From NCBI RefSeq assembly GCF_000014225.1, contig NC_008228.1, forward strand, positions 4,216,001 to 4,280,000: a stretch of 64,000 bases of DNA. The letters run 5' to 3'. The DNA is from Paraglaciecola sp. T6c (GTDB lineage Bacteria > Pseudomonadota > Gammaproteobacteria > Enterobacterales > Alteromonadaceae). The notes below the pieces were generated by a model that was not told the origin of the DNA, did not search any database, and saw only the letters and a program-made list of their open reading frames with translations. Each line of letters starts with the position of its first letter. Position 1 is the stretch's first letter. Shown here piece after piece: positions 21,097 to 30,623 of the stretch. The translations under genes were made by a program, and so were the position numbers.

Positions 21097-22052
21097 TGAA
21101 CATGCAGTCTGATATTATTATTTTGGGTGATTGGGGCACAAGCGTATGCCGTCTCTACTTGTGCCGCTTTCATCAACAAGAGCTCACCGTTTTGGCACGC
21201 ACCAAAGGCATGGGCATCAAATATATTAATAACCCTGAGTCTCGATTTTTTGAGTTATGCCAACCTTGGATAGAATTATACGGAAATGTGCCGGTATTTT
21301 TAATTGGTGCCGTCGGCTCTGACACCGGCTGGAAACAAACCAGCTATGTGCCTTGTCCCACAGATAAGAACAACTTATTGGCATTGAGTAAAAGTTTTTC
21401 AGCTCGCGGCTTGAACATCACCATTTTACCCGGTGTGTCTTGTCAGAACCGCCATCATCTGCCTGATATTATGCGCGGTGAAGAAACCCAAGTATTCGGC
21501 TTTTTGTCTCAAGTGCTTAACGCCTCCGATAAACGCTTAATTTGCTTGCCAGGCACCCATACCAAATGGGCATTATGTGAAGGTGAAAGCATTGCTTCTT
21601 TTGTGACCAGTCCAGTGGGAGAACTCTATGAAGTGCTGAGTCAACATAGTGTACTGCTTAGCCCTGCTTCTGTACCCAGTTGGTGTAAAAGCAGTTTTAC
21701 CAATGGATTACGGGTAGGCATGCATCAATCGAGTAACTTGCTGCATACCTTGTTTGCTACCCGGGCGTATCAGATCATCGACAAACGCACCAACGCAGAA
21801 GCTGCTGGTTATTTGTCAGGCTTACTGATTGGGTCAGATGTAAAAGCGGCTATGCAAGATTTTGATATTTTCTCGCATGTGGCAGTCATTGGCTCGGACC
21901 ATATCTGCGGTTTGTATGTTGAGGCACTAGAGTATATGGGGATCAGCACTGAACATTTTAGCAACGAAGATGCGACCTTATTAGGCCTACAAACCCTAGC
22001 TTCAGTAAAATGGCGCGACCTCGCCGCTAATACACCAAGCGAGCAATCGTAA
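21096..22052 (+). CDS. dgoK: 2-dehydro-3-deoxygalactonokinase
   Basis: Phosphorylates 2-keto-3-deoxy-galactonate in the cytosol. Features include the N-terminal ILGDWGTSVCRLYL, the conserved RGEETQVFGFL, LPGTHTKWAL and the C-terminal IGSDHICGLYVEAL, all characteristic of the DgoK family. It has 318 residues. It starts on the A of the SDR stop (TGATG), so the two are translated together. The partner aldolase (dgoA) and dehydratase (dgoD) are not in this window. Confidence 0.93.
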   Translation: MNMQSDIIILGDWGTSVCRLYLCRFHQQELTVLARTKGMGIKYINNPESRFFELCQPWIELYGNVPVFLIGAVGSDTGWKQTSYVPCPTDKNNLLALSKSFSARGLNITILPGVSCQNRHHLPDIMRGEETQVFGFLSQVLNASDKRLICLPGTHTKWALCEGESIASFVTSPVGELYEVLSQHSVLLSPASVPSWCKSSFTNGLRVGMHQSSNLLHTLFATRAYQIIDKRTNAEAAGYLSGLLIGSDVKAAMQDFDIFSHVAVIGSDHICGLYVEALEYMGISTEHFSNEDATLLGLQTLASVKWRDLAANTPSEQS

Positions 22053-22053
22053 C

Positions 22054-22983
22054 GTGAAGCCAATAAATCAGTCAAAAGACGTGAGTTTATATCGCTGCTT
22101 AGCAGTGGAAAACGAATTAGGCGAAGGCGTCATTTGGGATCCCAGGCAACGATGTGCCTTTTGGACAGACATACTAGGCAAACAATTCTATCGCTGGGAT
22201 TTTGATAACAAGGTGACTCAATACCCCTGCCCTGAAAGATTATGTTCTTTTGGCTTAACCCCTGAGCCAGATTGGTTTATCGCTGCGTTTGAAACGGGTT
22301 TTGCATTTTTTAATCCGATTGAACAAGACATCCAATGGATAAGCAAAATAGAAGCCGATTTACCTTACACTCGTATGAATGACGGCAAAGTTGACCGTCA
22401 AGGGCGTTTTTGGGCCGGCTCCGTCATCGAAGATGACAGTGTGGATGTCTCCACACTTGCAAACGACCAACAAGCCAAACTTTATCGCTTAGACGCTAAT
22501 GGCCAAGCGCGCACTATGTTAGATGGCATTTCCATCGCCAATGGGCTGGCGTTCAGCGCCGACAGTAAAACAATGTATTTCGCTGATTCAGCTAAGCAAC
22601 AAGTATGGCGCAGTGATTTTGAGTCTGAATGTGGCACGCCAAGTCAATTGGAGCATTTTTTTGCTACAACAGGCAACGCATTTCCAGATGGCTCGTGCAT
22701 TGACAATCAAGGTTACCTTTGGAATGCTCAGTGGGGAAGCGCTTGTGTAAAACGATACTCCCCATCAGGAACACTAGATTTCACCCTCCCCGTTGATTGC
22801 CAACAGCCGTCATGCGTAAGCTTTGGCGGCCCAGACCTTAATCATCTAATTATTACATCAGCACGTGAGGGGCTATCTCGTGAGGATGATGAAATCTATA
22901 AGCACAATGGGGCGGTAATGATTTATCACACACCGTTTAAGGGAATAGCGGAGCCAATATGTACAGTGCCTCGGCGGCAATAA
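22054..22983 (+). CDS. SMP-30/gluconolactonase family sugar lactonase
   Basis: A six-bladed propeller lactonase of 309 residues, likely hydrolysing the galactonolactone made by the SDR enzyme. Metal-site motifs are visible: NELGEGVIWDPRQ (Glu), RMNDGKVDRQGRFWAG (Asn), IANGLAFSADSKTMYFADS (Asn) and FPDGSCIDNQGYLWNA (Asp). The start codon is GTG, one base after the dgoK stop. Its position next to dgoK argues for galactonolactone as substrate, but SMP-30 enzymes are broad. Confidence 0.9.
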   Translation: MKPINQSKDVSLYRCLAVENELGEGVIWDPRQRCAFWTDILGKQFYRWDFDNKVTQYPCPERLCSFGLTPEPDWFIAAFETGFAFFNPIEQDIQWISKIEADLPYTRMNDGKVDRQGRFWAGSVIEDDSVDVSTLANDQQAKLYRLDANGQARTMLDGISIANGLAFSADSKTMYFADSAKQQVWRSDFESECGTPSQLEHFFATTGNAFPDGSCIDNQGYLWNAQWGSACVKRYSPSGTLDFTLPVDCQQPSCVSFGGPDLNHLIITSAREGLSREDDEIYKHNGAVMIYHTPFKGIAEPICTVPRRQ

Positions 22984-23050
22984 CACCGTCTCGGCGAAAC
23001 TGGCACTGTCAGCTCATTAATTAAAATAACAATGAAACGCGGAAAAAATA

Positions 23051-23785
23051 ATGGCAAGTAGAATGTTTAGCGGGAATTTTACCCGTCACATAGTGCAATC
23101 GTTGGGCAAGGCAATTGCTTTAGGTGAGTACCCACAAGGGGAGCCGCTTATGGCAGAAGCTGCGCTGTGCGAATCGTTTGATGCAAGTCGCACTGTATTG
23201 CGTGAAGCAGTAAAAATGCTAACCGCGAAAGGCATGTTAGATGCCCGCCCTCGCCGCGGCACCATAGTGTTACCAGAGTCACAGTGGAACTTGTCAGACC
23301 CTGATATTTTAAATTGGCTACTAGATCGAAAAGGCTCACTGCCAATTATTTCAGAATTCGCCGACATGCGCTTAGCCATTGAGCCTGCAGCTGCAGGGTT
23401 GGCGGCGCAAAATTTAACAGAAGAAAACCGGCAAACCCTGAACGCAGCCATTGAGCGTATGGAAGCAGCAGCAAGGGGAGAAGACGATCATCTCGATGCT
23501 GACATTGCTTTTCATGTTGGCATTTTAGAAGCCAGCGGAAATCGTTTTTTTTGGAATATGCGACATACCATTGAGGTTGCGCTACGTTTCAGTATTCGTA
23601 TTACCAACCGCCACAAAGGCGTAGACCGTGCAAGTGTGGAAGATCATCAAGAGATCCTAGATTATATTTTGGCGGGTGATCATCAGTCCGCTGAGAACCA
23701 AATGCGTAGCCTATTGTTAGAAGCAAAAACCCTTCTCAATAAAGCGCTAGACGATGAAAAGAACAGAAAATCTCAACAAAGTTAA
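23051..23785 (+). CDS. GntR family regulator, FadR (FCD) subfamily
   Basis: A winged-helix N terminus (residues about 8-75: [47 protein letters not shown]) is followed by an all-helical FCD ligand domain with [30 protein letters not shown] (metal-binding Asp/His) and the late [10 protein letters not shown] His. The length is 244 residues. It sits inside the sugar operon, so it probably senses a pathway acid such as galactonate and represses the operon. It lies 67 bases after the lactonase gene and 38 before the kinase. Confidence 0.9.
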
Positions 23786-23823
23786 CCTATAAAAAGTTAA
23801 CCTGTAAAAGGACCGAAATTGCG

Positions 23824-25317
23824 ATGCGGATCAAAGATTGTATATTAGCTATTGACCAAGGTACTACTTCAACACGAGCCATTATTTTTGCGCCCGACTC
23901 GAGCATTATTGCCGTAGCCCAACAAGAATTCACTCAGCATTACCCAAATGATGGTTGGGTAGAACATGACCCAGAAGATATTTGGTCATCAACCGTTGTG
24001 GTATGTCGCCAAGCTATTTCAGAAGCAATAGCAAAAGGCGCCCGTATCGCAGCGATTGGCGTTACGAATCAACGTGAAACTACGGTCGTGTGGGATAGAA
24101 ACACAGGCCAAGCTATTTACAACGCCATTGTATGGCAAGATAGACGCACCGCAAAAACGTGCCGAGAAATGCAAGACAAAGGCTTGTTTGACGTGGTGAA
24201 TTCACGCACAGGTTTATTGCTTGACCCATATTTTTCCGCCTCAAAGGTCGCATGGATTTTAGATAATGTTGAAGGGGCTCGTGAAAAAGCAGACGCCGGA
24301 GACTTGGCTTTCGGTACGATTGATTCGTTTTTGATCTGGCGGTTAACAGACGGACAGGTGCACGCCACTGATGTGACCAACGCCAGTCGCACCAACTTAT
24401 TCAATATCCATGACATGGCATGGGATCCAAAACTGCTAGAGGTCTTCAACGTCCCTAAATCAGTGTTACCCATGGTCAAAGAATGCGCTGATGACTTTGG
24501 CCATACTACCGAAGATTTATTCGGCTTTTCCTTGCCAATCCTAGGTGTTGCAGGAGACCAACAGGCCGCCAGCATTGGGCAATGTTGCTTCAAAGAAGGG
24601 GCGATAAAGAGCACCTATGGTACTGGCTGTTTTGTCATGCTAAATACAGGCACCAAAGCCTTTAACTCTAAAAATAAACTGCTCACGACCGTGGCTTACA
24701 CCATTAAAGGTGAAACCCATTATGCCCTTGAAGGCTCAATTTTTATTGCTGGCGCTGCCATTCAATGGCTGCGTGATGGTTTAGGCGTCATTAAAAGTGC
24801 TTCAGAAACTGAAGACTTAGCCAAGTCATTGGATGACGATCATGGTGTATACATGGTGCCGGCCTTTGCAGGACTAGGCGCGCCACATTGGGCGCCAGAT
24901 GCTCGCGGTGCCGTATTCGGTTTAACTCGAGGCACCACTAATGCACACTTCGTGCGCGCGGCCCTTGAGTCAGTGTGTTATCAAACCTCAGATTTGCTGC
25001 ATGCCATGGCAGAAGATGGCGTATCACTGGATAAGATTCGCGTCGATGGCGGTATGGTTGGCAATAACTGGTTATGCCAATTCTTGGCTGGCATTTTAGA
25101 TGTCACAGTAGAGCGGCCTAAAATCATGGAAACCACAGCCCTAGGCGCGGCTTATCTTGCCGGTCTTAAAGCGGGCATCTACGCGTCATGTGAGCAGCTA
25201 GCCAGTATGAACGAAGTAGAAAGCAGCTTTGACGCTAAAATGCCTTCTTCTCAGCGCCGAAAATTAATTGCGGGCTGGGAAAACGCGGTACAAAGCACAT
25301 TAGGTTATACGAAATGA
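23824..25317 (+). CDS. glpK: Glycerol kinase (FGGY family)
   Basis: Phosphorylates glycerol to glycerol-3-phosphate. Signatures are [15 protein letters not shown] (phosphate-1), [70 protein letters not shown] and [16 protein letters not shown], all close to the GlpK pattern rather than xylulose or gluconate kinases. It has 497 residues. Its presence inside a galactose-oxidation operon is unusual and is discussed in the findings. No glpF or glpD is present. Confidence 0.9.
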
Positions 25318-26396
25318 TCAAACATCGTCTTTTTGGGACGCTGCCTGACGGACAGAAAGTCACTGAATACAGCTTGCGAAATAAAGTCGGAATGCAGGTA
25401 GATATTCTTGATTTGGGCGGCATCATTCGTCGCTGGTTAGTGCCAGATGCAGAACCGTTAAAATCAGATGCGCCGCAGGCACCAGTGGATATCGTGCTTG
25501 GCTTCGATACTCTCGAAGATTATATCGCTGACCAAGCTTACGTAGGGGCACTTGTTGGGCGCTACGCAAACCGTATCGCCAAAGGACATTTCGCTTTAAA
25601 CGATGTAAATTATCAGTTAGATGTGAATCAAGGTGGTAACAGCTTACATGGCGGTTTTGAAGGGTTTAATCGCCGAGTTTGGCAAGCGCAAACACTAGAT
25701 AATGACGCTGAAGCCTCCTTGATGCTAACGCTTACCAGTGACGATGGCGATCAAGGCTTTCCCGGTCGATTAGAAGTCAATGTGACTTACACTTTGCATG
25801 AAACGGGTTTGAAAATAACCTACCGCGCAAAAGCAGCGCAAGACACGGTGTTCAATCCTACCCAACACAGTTACTTTAACTTAGCCGGACATAACAGCGG
25901 CTCCATTGAAGATCATCAAGTGCAAATTTTGGCCAGTCATTACACCCCAACCGATGAGAACGCTATCCCCACGGGGGAATTGGTTGATGTAAATAACACG
26001 CCGTTTGACTTGCGTGAAATGACGACACTTAAGAGCCCATTGCAGTCCAGCCATAAGCAGATAAAACTTGGTAATGGCTTTGATCACAACTGGTGCTTAG
26101 ATGCTTACCAAGCCAAGATGAATGCGCCAGAGCTGGTCGCTAAGGCTTTCGAGCCAAAAAGTCGGCGCACTATGCGTGTTTTGACCACTATGCCTGGCAT
26201 GCAGCTTTACACAGCAAATTACGTTGGACCAGAGCCCATTGGAAAAGGCGCAACAGAGTATCAAGGCAAACAAGCATACTGCTTTGAAACGCAGTTCTAC
26301 CCAGACTCACCTAATCAAAGTCATTTCCCCAGCGCCACGCTTAAGGCCAATGAAGAGCATTACTCGGTGACCGAATATCGTTTATCCTTTTCGTAG
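25314..26396 (+). CDS. galM: Aldose 1-epimerase (mutarotase)
   Basis: Interconverts alpha and beta anomers of galactose or glucose. Family motifs seen are [31 protein letters not shown] (catalytic His region), [14 protein letters not shown] (second His), GFDHNWCLD and [15 protein letters not shown] (catalytic Glu). It has 360 residues with no signal peptide, so it is cytosolic. ATG overlaps the kinase stop by four bases, and a terminator follows. It would supply the anomer used by the galactose dehydrogenase. Confidence 0.94.
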
Positions 26397-26434
26397 ATAG
26401 TTTGCAAAGTATCTTATCCACAAAGGTATAAACG

Positions 26435-26464
26435 AAAAACGCTGCCATTTGGCAGCGTTTTTTA
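26435..26464. terminator. Bidirectional terminator between galM and the DUF2167 gene
   Basis: The stem ACGCTGCC / GGCAGCGT with an ATTT loop is flanked by AAAAA on the left and TTTTTT on the right. It can stop both the plus-strand sugar operon and the convergent minus-strand gene ending at 26477. Confidence 0.9.
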
Positions 26465-26476
26465 ACTAAAGCTTAC

Positions 26477-27469
26477 TCAACTTTCGGCGGAGGAATCAGA
26501 GCTTTCTTGTGCTTTTGATTTACGGCCTTTATACAATTTTCGCATAAACGCCCCGAGCCCGAGAACGATGATCACCCCAAACTTCTTCAAAAATATCAAT
26601 GCAGCCGCGATTAGCCCCGTTTTTGCAAGCACTTTGCCAGCCACCAGCGCACCAATCCCATATGCTGCCACATCGTCTATATCTGGGTTAAAGTCAGCGT
26701 ATTTTGACCCCTCTTTAAAGTCAGCGATAGCCAGCACACTATCGAGGTTTTGATTGATCAGCGGCAATTGATCCATGCCCGCAATAAAGTTCAGTACTAA
26801 AACTCCCTTTCGGCCTAACACACGAATATTGTAATTAAGCGTATTTACCGGCGCATCACCAAATTTAATCTCTTTGGCCCAGTGCAACTTATTCGACGCT
26901 TTATCGTAGTAGGGCTTCGCAGCCCAGCCTACTAATGATATAGCGTCGTAACCTTGTGCAACGCGCTCTTCACTGTTGAGTGAGGTGTCTTCTTTCATTT
27001 GAGTCAGCAAGTCATCGTAATTGATGTCGTCAGCATCGTCGTCTGTGACATAACCATCTTGTTCATACTCAATAGTGACGCCCCAAGAGCTTGTTTCAAA
27101 CGGAGTCGCGCCTGTTGGAAAAAGCATCCCTAACATGGTCTCTGCACTGCCTGGTGGATTGCCCCATATATCTTCCAATACCTTACGGGAATCCGCAGCG
27201 TTTAAAAAATAGAATGTATCTGGCACGTTTAGCTCTGCGACATCCCCTGGTAGCGATATATTACCTGTTTTCGGCTCCATCGAGTCCCATAACGCATTGG
27301 CCCACTTTATGTATTCTTGCTGTTCTATATCTTGGGGGGTTAGCGCTTGTTGATCTAGCTCTTGTTGAGCCAGCTCGCTTGATTGTTGACTGGGTACGGC
27401 GTCTTGAGCTCGTGCGTTCATCGTTGCGATAAACAGCAAAGTACAAAACACTCTAACTAATAATTGCAT
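26477..27469 (-). CDS. DUF2167 family membrane protein
   Basis: Function is not known. An N-terminal signal peptide (LLVRVFCTLLFIATMNARAQ) is followed by a Q-rich linker, the DUF2167 body (GNISLPGDVAELNVPDTFYFL, ILGMLFP-like GMLFPTGATPFETSSWGVTIEYEQDGYVTDDDA in pieces, and LVGWAAKPYYD), and two closely spaced hydrophobic segments at the C terminus (VAAYGIGALVAGKVL, AALIFLKKFGVIIVLGLGAF) before a basic tail. The length of 330 is normal for the family. It stands alone between terminators. Confidence 0.85.
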   Translation of the reverse strand: MQLLVRVFCTLLFIATMNARAQDAVPSQQSSELAQQELDQQALTPQDIEQQEYIKWANALWDSMEPKTGNISLPGDVAELNVPDTFYFLNAADSRKVLEDIWGNPPGSAETMLGMLFPTGATPFETSSWGVTIEYEQDGYVTDDDADDINYDDLLTQMKEDTSLNSEERVAQGYDAISLVGWAAKPYYDKASNKLHWAKEIKFGDAPVNTLNYNIRVLGRKGVLVLNFIAGMDQLPLINQNLDSVLAIADFKEGSKYADFNPDIDDVAAYGIGALVAGKVLAKTGLIAAALIFLKKFGVIIVLGLGAFMRKLYKGRKSKAQESSDSSAES

Positions 27470-27604
27470 AACATCCCTATTAAAATAATCGGCTTTTCAT
27501 GATCCCTAGCCTACCTATCGCAGATACCTAGCTCACTGATCCGTAAGCTTTTTATATCAGAGCCCGAAGACCTAGTCCAATTTTCATGGCATAAAGATTA
27601 AGCA

Positions 27605-27643
27605 CAAAAAAGACCATAGAGAGTTAAATAACTCGGCTATGGC
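27605..27643 (-). terminator. Terminator after the ABM-domain gene
   Basis: An interrupted stem (CCATAG...CTATGG with an inner GAGTTA/TAACTC) followed on the minus strand by TTTTTT lies about 70 bases beyond the stop of the gene ending at 27715. The rest of the 245-base gap shows no gene. Confidence 0.7.
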
Positions 27644-27714
27644 CAATAGGAAGTCACACTCGATGACACACAACTTTGTACTGCAGATTCGGGGGTAGAG
27701 CCTACTTAGTAACC

Positions 27715-28347
27715 CTAAAACTCCTTGACGAAATTCATGTATTGTTTCATGTCGCCCACTATGGCTTGCTCTAACAGCTTGCCGGTATCGATGGCATAAG
27801 GCTGATTAAAATGAATATCCCAAACGTCAGACTCTGTACGCCAATGCTCATATACGACTAGGGTGTCGTCTTGCCCCTCGATAGTATATAAGTCAAACAC
27901 TAAGTTTCCTGGCTCTTCACTTCTCGTATGCACAATGTGACTGGAAAATTGTTTAAGCAGCTGCTCTCGATACTCAAGCTTAATCTTAAATATAAAAAAG
28001 ATACTGAAGACTTCATCTTGGGGCTGCACCTGCTTAGGGTTGCTTTCATGCAATGGCGCTGGATGAGTATCCTTTAAATTTAGCACTTCCAAGGGCGACG
28101 CAAGAGCCGTTTCAGCCAGCTCAAATAGCGCTTTTGCGTACGGTTGATTCGCATGCGTTTGGTGAGCTTCAGCACTTGCCCAGCGCTCGTAAGCAAAAAT
28201 GGTCGTTGGTGAATCCTTCCCCTCAAAGAAACGCATTTCCAGCATCCCCGGCTCGTTCTGTGAACCTAGTTTATTATCATTTAAAACCTGTTTGAACGTT
28301 TCGAGTTGTTCGGGCTTTACATCAAATTTTACGATCAGAGTGAGCAT
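27715..28347 (-). CDS. Tandem antibiotic-biosynthesis-monooxygenase (ABM) domain protein
   Basis: Two ABM/dimeric alpha-beta barrel domains in one chain of about 210 residues. Domain 1 (1-95) shows LIVKFDVKPEQLETFKQVL, EPGMLEMRFFEG and YERWASAEAHQTHANQPY; domain 2 (about 110-210) repeats the pattern with FIFKIKLEYREQLLKQF, EEPGNLVFDLY and YEHWRTESDVWDIHFNQPY. The fused form probably replaces the usual dimer. Such proteins act as quinol/small-aromatic monooxygenases or detoxifiers; the substrate is unknown. The ATG at 28347 has AAGGA eight bases upstream and is preferred to the ATG at 28377. Confidence 0.85.
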   Translation of the reverse strand: MLTLIVKFDVKPEQLETFKQVLNDNKLGSQNEPGMLEMRFFEGKDSPTTIFAYERWASAEAHQTHANQPYAKALFELAETALASPLEVLNLKDTHPAPLHESNPKQVQPQDEVFSIFFIFKIKLEYREQLLKQFSSHIVHTRSEEPGNLVFDLYTIEGQDDTLVVYEHWRTESDVWDIHFNQPYAIDTGKLLEQAIVGDMKQYMNFVKEF

Positions 28348-28524
28348 GGTCAAGTCCTTTCTATTGAAATATTTCATTGGGTTTAAAGGCAGCGTCTGTC
28401 ACTTCATGTTGCCGCAACAGGTCTGCCTCAGTCAGTGATGAAATACTATCTTTCATTGCTATATTGAAAAACCAGCAGAATGCAGAAAGACTTTCAATGA
28501 AAATTTGATAACGAAATGCGGAAC

Positions 28525-29151
28525 TCAGCAGTGCATGCTCTGCCTGCTGCGTTCAATACCGAGAATAATCCCGTTTTTGCCGAACCTTACGTCGACAAAG
28601 TCCCCCTGATGAAACCGACCTTCAATCTGCTGAATGTTACGAAGAGCATCGATTAAACGTTGAGAAACTCTGACAATTTGCACGTCGCAGGTTTGCAGTT
28701 GCCAGCCGTCGCTTACTTGGGCTAACACAGCATGCTTTTGGTGGTGCATAACCAATACTTCTCGCTGTGCTAAATAGTCAGCGTAATGCGTGGCAAAACG
28801 TTCTGAAATCGCCTCCGACTGTTTAGTTGAAGCTAATGAATGCAACGTGACCTGGGTATATGTTTTATTAGCAAATACCTGTGATGAATCATCCCAAGCG
28901 CTGTGGTGCCAGAACGTGATCAGCACTAGAAGCAGTGTACTTGCGGCTAACGCAACATTTCCAAGGCGTTGCCAAACGTGTCTATTCTGCAATCCAGAGC
29001 GCTGGGCGTTAAACGTAGAGCGCTGGGCGTTAAGCGTAGAGCGCTTAATTGCTGGTGGCGCTTTGATCTGTGCTTTGCGCGCTAGATATAAACTCGCTAG
29101 TGACGAATCGTTTAATTCATTTTGATTGTGTTTCTCTTTTTGCTCAGACAT
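28525..29151 (-). CDS. Single-pass membrane protein, probable anti-sigma factor
   Basis: Not recognised by family. A polar N-terminal region (residues 1-60) precedes one TM at about 64-81 (LGNVALAASTLLLVLITFW) and a C-terminal domain of about 125 residues, presumably periplasmic. Its start lies inside the 3' end of an ECF sigma gene (8-base overlap), which is the usual place for an anti-sigma factor. There is no HxxxCxxC zinc anti-sigma motif. Residues 39-52 contain a repeat (RSTLNAQ, RSTFNAQ) encoded by 21-bp DNA repeats. The anti-sigma role is inference from position and topology. Confidence 0.6.
   Translation of the reverse strand: MSEQKEKHNQNELNDSSLASLYLARKAQIKAPPAIKRSTLNAQRSTFNAQRSGLQNRHVWQRLGNVALAASTLLLVLITFWHHSAWDDSSQVFANKTYTQVTLHSLASTKQSEAISERFATHYADYLAQREVLVMHHQKHAVLAQVSDGWQLQTCDVQIVRVSQRLIDALRNIQQIEGRFHQGDFVDVRFGKNGIILGIERSRQSMHC
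28996..29045. repeat. 21-bp direct repeat inside the anti-sigma-like gene
   Basis: Two copies, 28996-29016 and 29017-29037, differing at one base, followed by a partial third copy to 29045. They encode the RST(L/F)NAQ heptads in frame, so the repeat length preserves the reading frame. A similar RSTLNAQ/RSTFNVQ pattern is a common translation of short intergenic repeats in other bacteria. Confidence 0.85.
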
Positions 29152-29713
29152 GCTTGTGTCCTAACCCCTCTTTCAATTGCTCGCGCAGCGATGCTTTGGC
29201 ATAACGCAGTCGACTCTTAACGGTTTCCTGACCGCAGTGGGTGATTTGCGCAATTTCTTGCATGCTGAACCCTTCTTGTTGTAAACAAAAAGCTTCTCGC
29301 TGCACAAACGCTAACGAATTCAACGCTCCATCAAAGCGCGCTAGCAGTGAGCATGATGTGATAGCAGGAGCAGCAGCCCTATCGATTGGCGCACTTTCGT
29401 ACACCAAACGTTTTGTTTCGCGATACTCGTCAATCAACAGGTTTCGCGCCAAGGTAAATAACCAGGCTTTAAAAAGCCCTGTGTCCTGATATAAATGTCT
29501 TTTCTCAATAACCTTGAGCCACGTCTTTTGACTGATATCTCTTGCCAAGGTGCTGTCCGATAATGTCAGCAGAAAGTGATATAAATCGTCTCCACAATCA
29601 TCATAGAGTTTGGTTAATACGCCTTGGTCACCTGAAACGGCATATCGTCGCATCAAACGCTCATTACTGTTTGATTGACTAAACCAAGATTTCAGCGCTA
29701 AGTTAATCGTCAA
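29144..29713 (-). CDS. ECF-type RNA polymerase sigma factor
   Basis: A two-domain sigma factor of 189 residues. Region 2 is seen in YDDCGDDLYHFLLTLSDSTL, DISQKTWLKVIEKR and LFKAWLFTLARNLLIDEYR; region 4 in LAFVQREAFCLQQEGFSMQEI, then THCGQETVKSRLRYAKASLR (helix-turn-helix). It overlaps the membrane protein gene downstream and is preceded 65 bases upstream by a TonB-family gene on the same strand. The target promoters are unknown. Confidence 0.92.
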   Translation of the reverse strand: MTINLALKSWFSQSNSNERLMRRYAVSGDQGVLTKLYDDCGDDLYHFLLTLSDSTLARDISQKTWLKVIEKRHLYQDTGLFKAWLFTLARNLLIDEYRETKRLVYESAPIDRAAAPAITSCSLLARFDGALNSLAFVQREAFCLQQEGFSMQEIAQITHCGQETVKSRLRYAKASLREQLKEGLGHKHV

Positions 29714-29778
29714 TAGCGTTCCCTCTAAATACGTTCTTTCAACGGTCGTATATCACTTTTACTATGCCAGAGCGTGCG

Positions 29779-30438
29779 CTAATGGGATAGTTTGAAATCG
29801 AGTACCACCGTTAAGCCATTTTGCTGCTGTGGTTTGCCCGCTACGATTTGCGGTTTGTACTTCCATTTCCCCAATGCTCTTCTGGCTTCGCGATCAAATG
29901 TTCTTTTGGGCTGGGCATCAATCACTTGCACATCCATAACTTGCCCTTGCGTACCGATAGAGAACGTCAACTTTACCCACCCTTCAATACCATCGCGAGC
30001 GGCTTGAGGCGGATATTTAGGCTCTATTCGTACCACTGGACGCGCTTCACCTTCATCCAGCGTTATTTGTGTGCCAATTGGGCCTGATGGCCCGGCAATA
30101 GTGATATCAGGCACGTACTTAGAGATTAGCGCGGATTTATCAGGCGCTTCTTCTTGAGGCTTGATTTGCTCTGTGGGAATAGGAACAGGCTTCGGTTTAG
30201 GTAAAGGTCTTACTTTTTCAATGACTGGATTTTCTTCAAACTGTTGATAAAGATTAATTATCGGCAAAGCCTCCACTGACGTCACGCCGGTTGCGTTGTT
30301 TTCGATTAGTTTTTGCATCGCCACAAATAACCCAAAAGTTACGGTGCAGGCTATTAGCAGGCTGCCCGCTAAACGCGCCATAACTTGAAGGGAAGGATGT
30401 GTTAATTGAGGTGAAACTAAATCAAGGGTTGTGTGCAT
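29779..30438 (-). CDS. Energy transducer TonB family protein
   Basis: A TonB-like protein that would couple the ExbB/ExbD proton motor to outer-membrane receptors. One N-terminal TM (about 20-42, LAGSLLIACTVTFGLFVAMQ), a Pro/Lys linker (PLPKPKPVPIPTEQ) and a C-terminal TonB domain with VVRIEPKYPPQAARDGIEGW and ALGKWKYKPQIVAGKP. The start at 30438 has AGGAGA seven bases upstream. No exbB/exbD accompany it. Its place ahead of the sigma gene may mean a shared transcript. Confidence 0.88.
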   Translation of the reverse strand: MHTTLDLVSPQLTHPSLQVMARLAGSLLIACTVTFGLFVAMQKLIENNATGVTSVEALPIINLYQQFEENPVIEKVRPLPKPKPVPIPTEQIKPQEEAPDKSALISKYVPDITIAGPSGPIGTQITLDEGEARPVVRIEPKYPPQAARDGIEGWVKLTFSIGTQGQVMDVQVIDAQPKRTFDREARRALGKWKYKPQIVAGKPQQQNGLTVVLDFKLSH

Positions 30439-30623
30439 CGCTTTTCTCCTATTGTTTAATGGAGTAACGACGCACAACGCCAAAAGGGGTTAAATTAATT
30501 TACACTTAGGCACATTAGCATGTGAAACAACAATAGCATTACATAATATGTGACAGAACCATAAGCGCCGTTGAAGTGTTCAGCGATGATGAAAACGGCA
30601 CTTAAGATAGGGTACAGCCCTGC

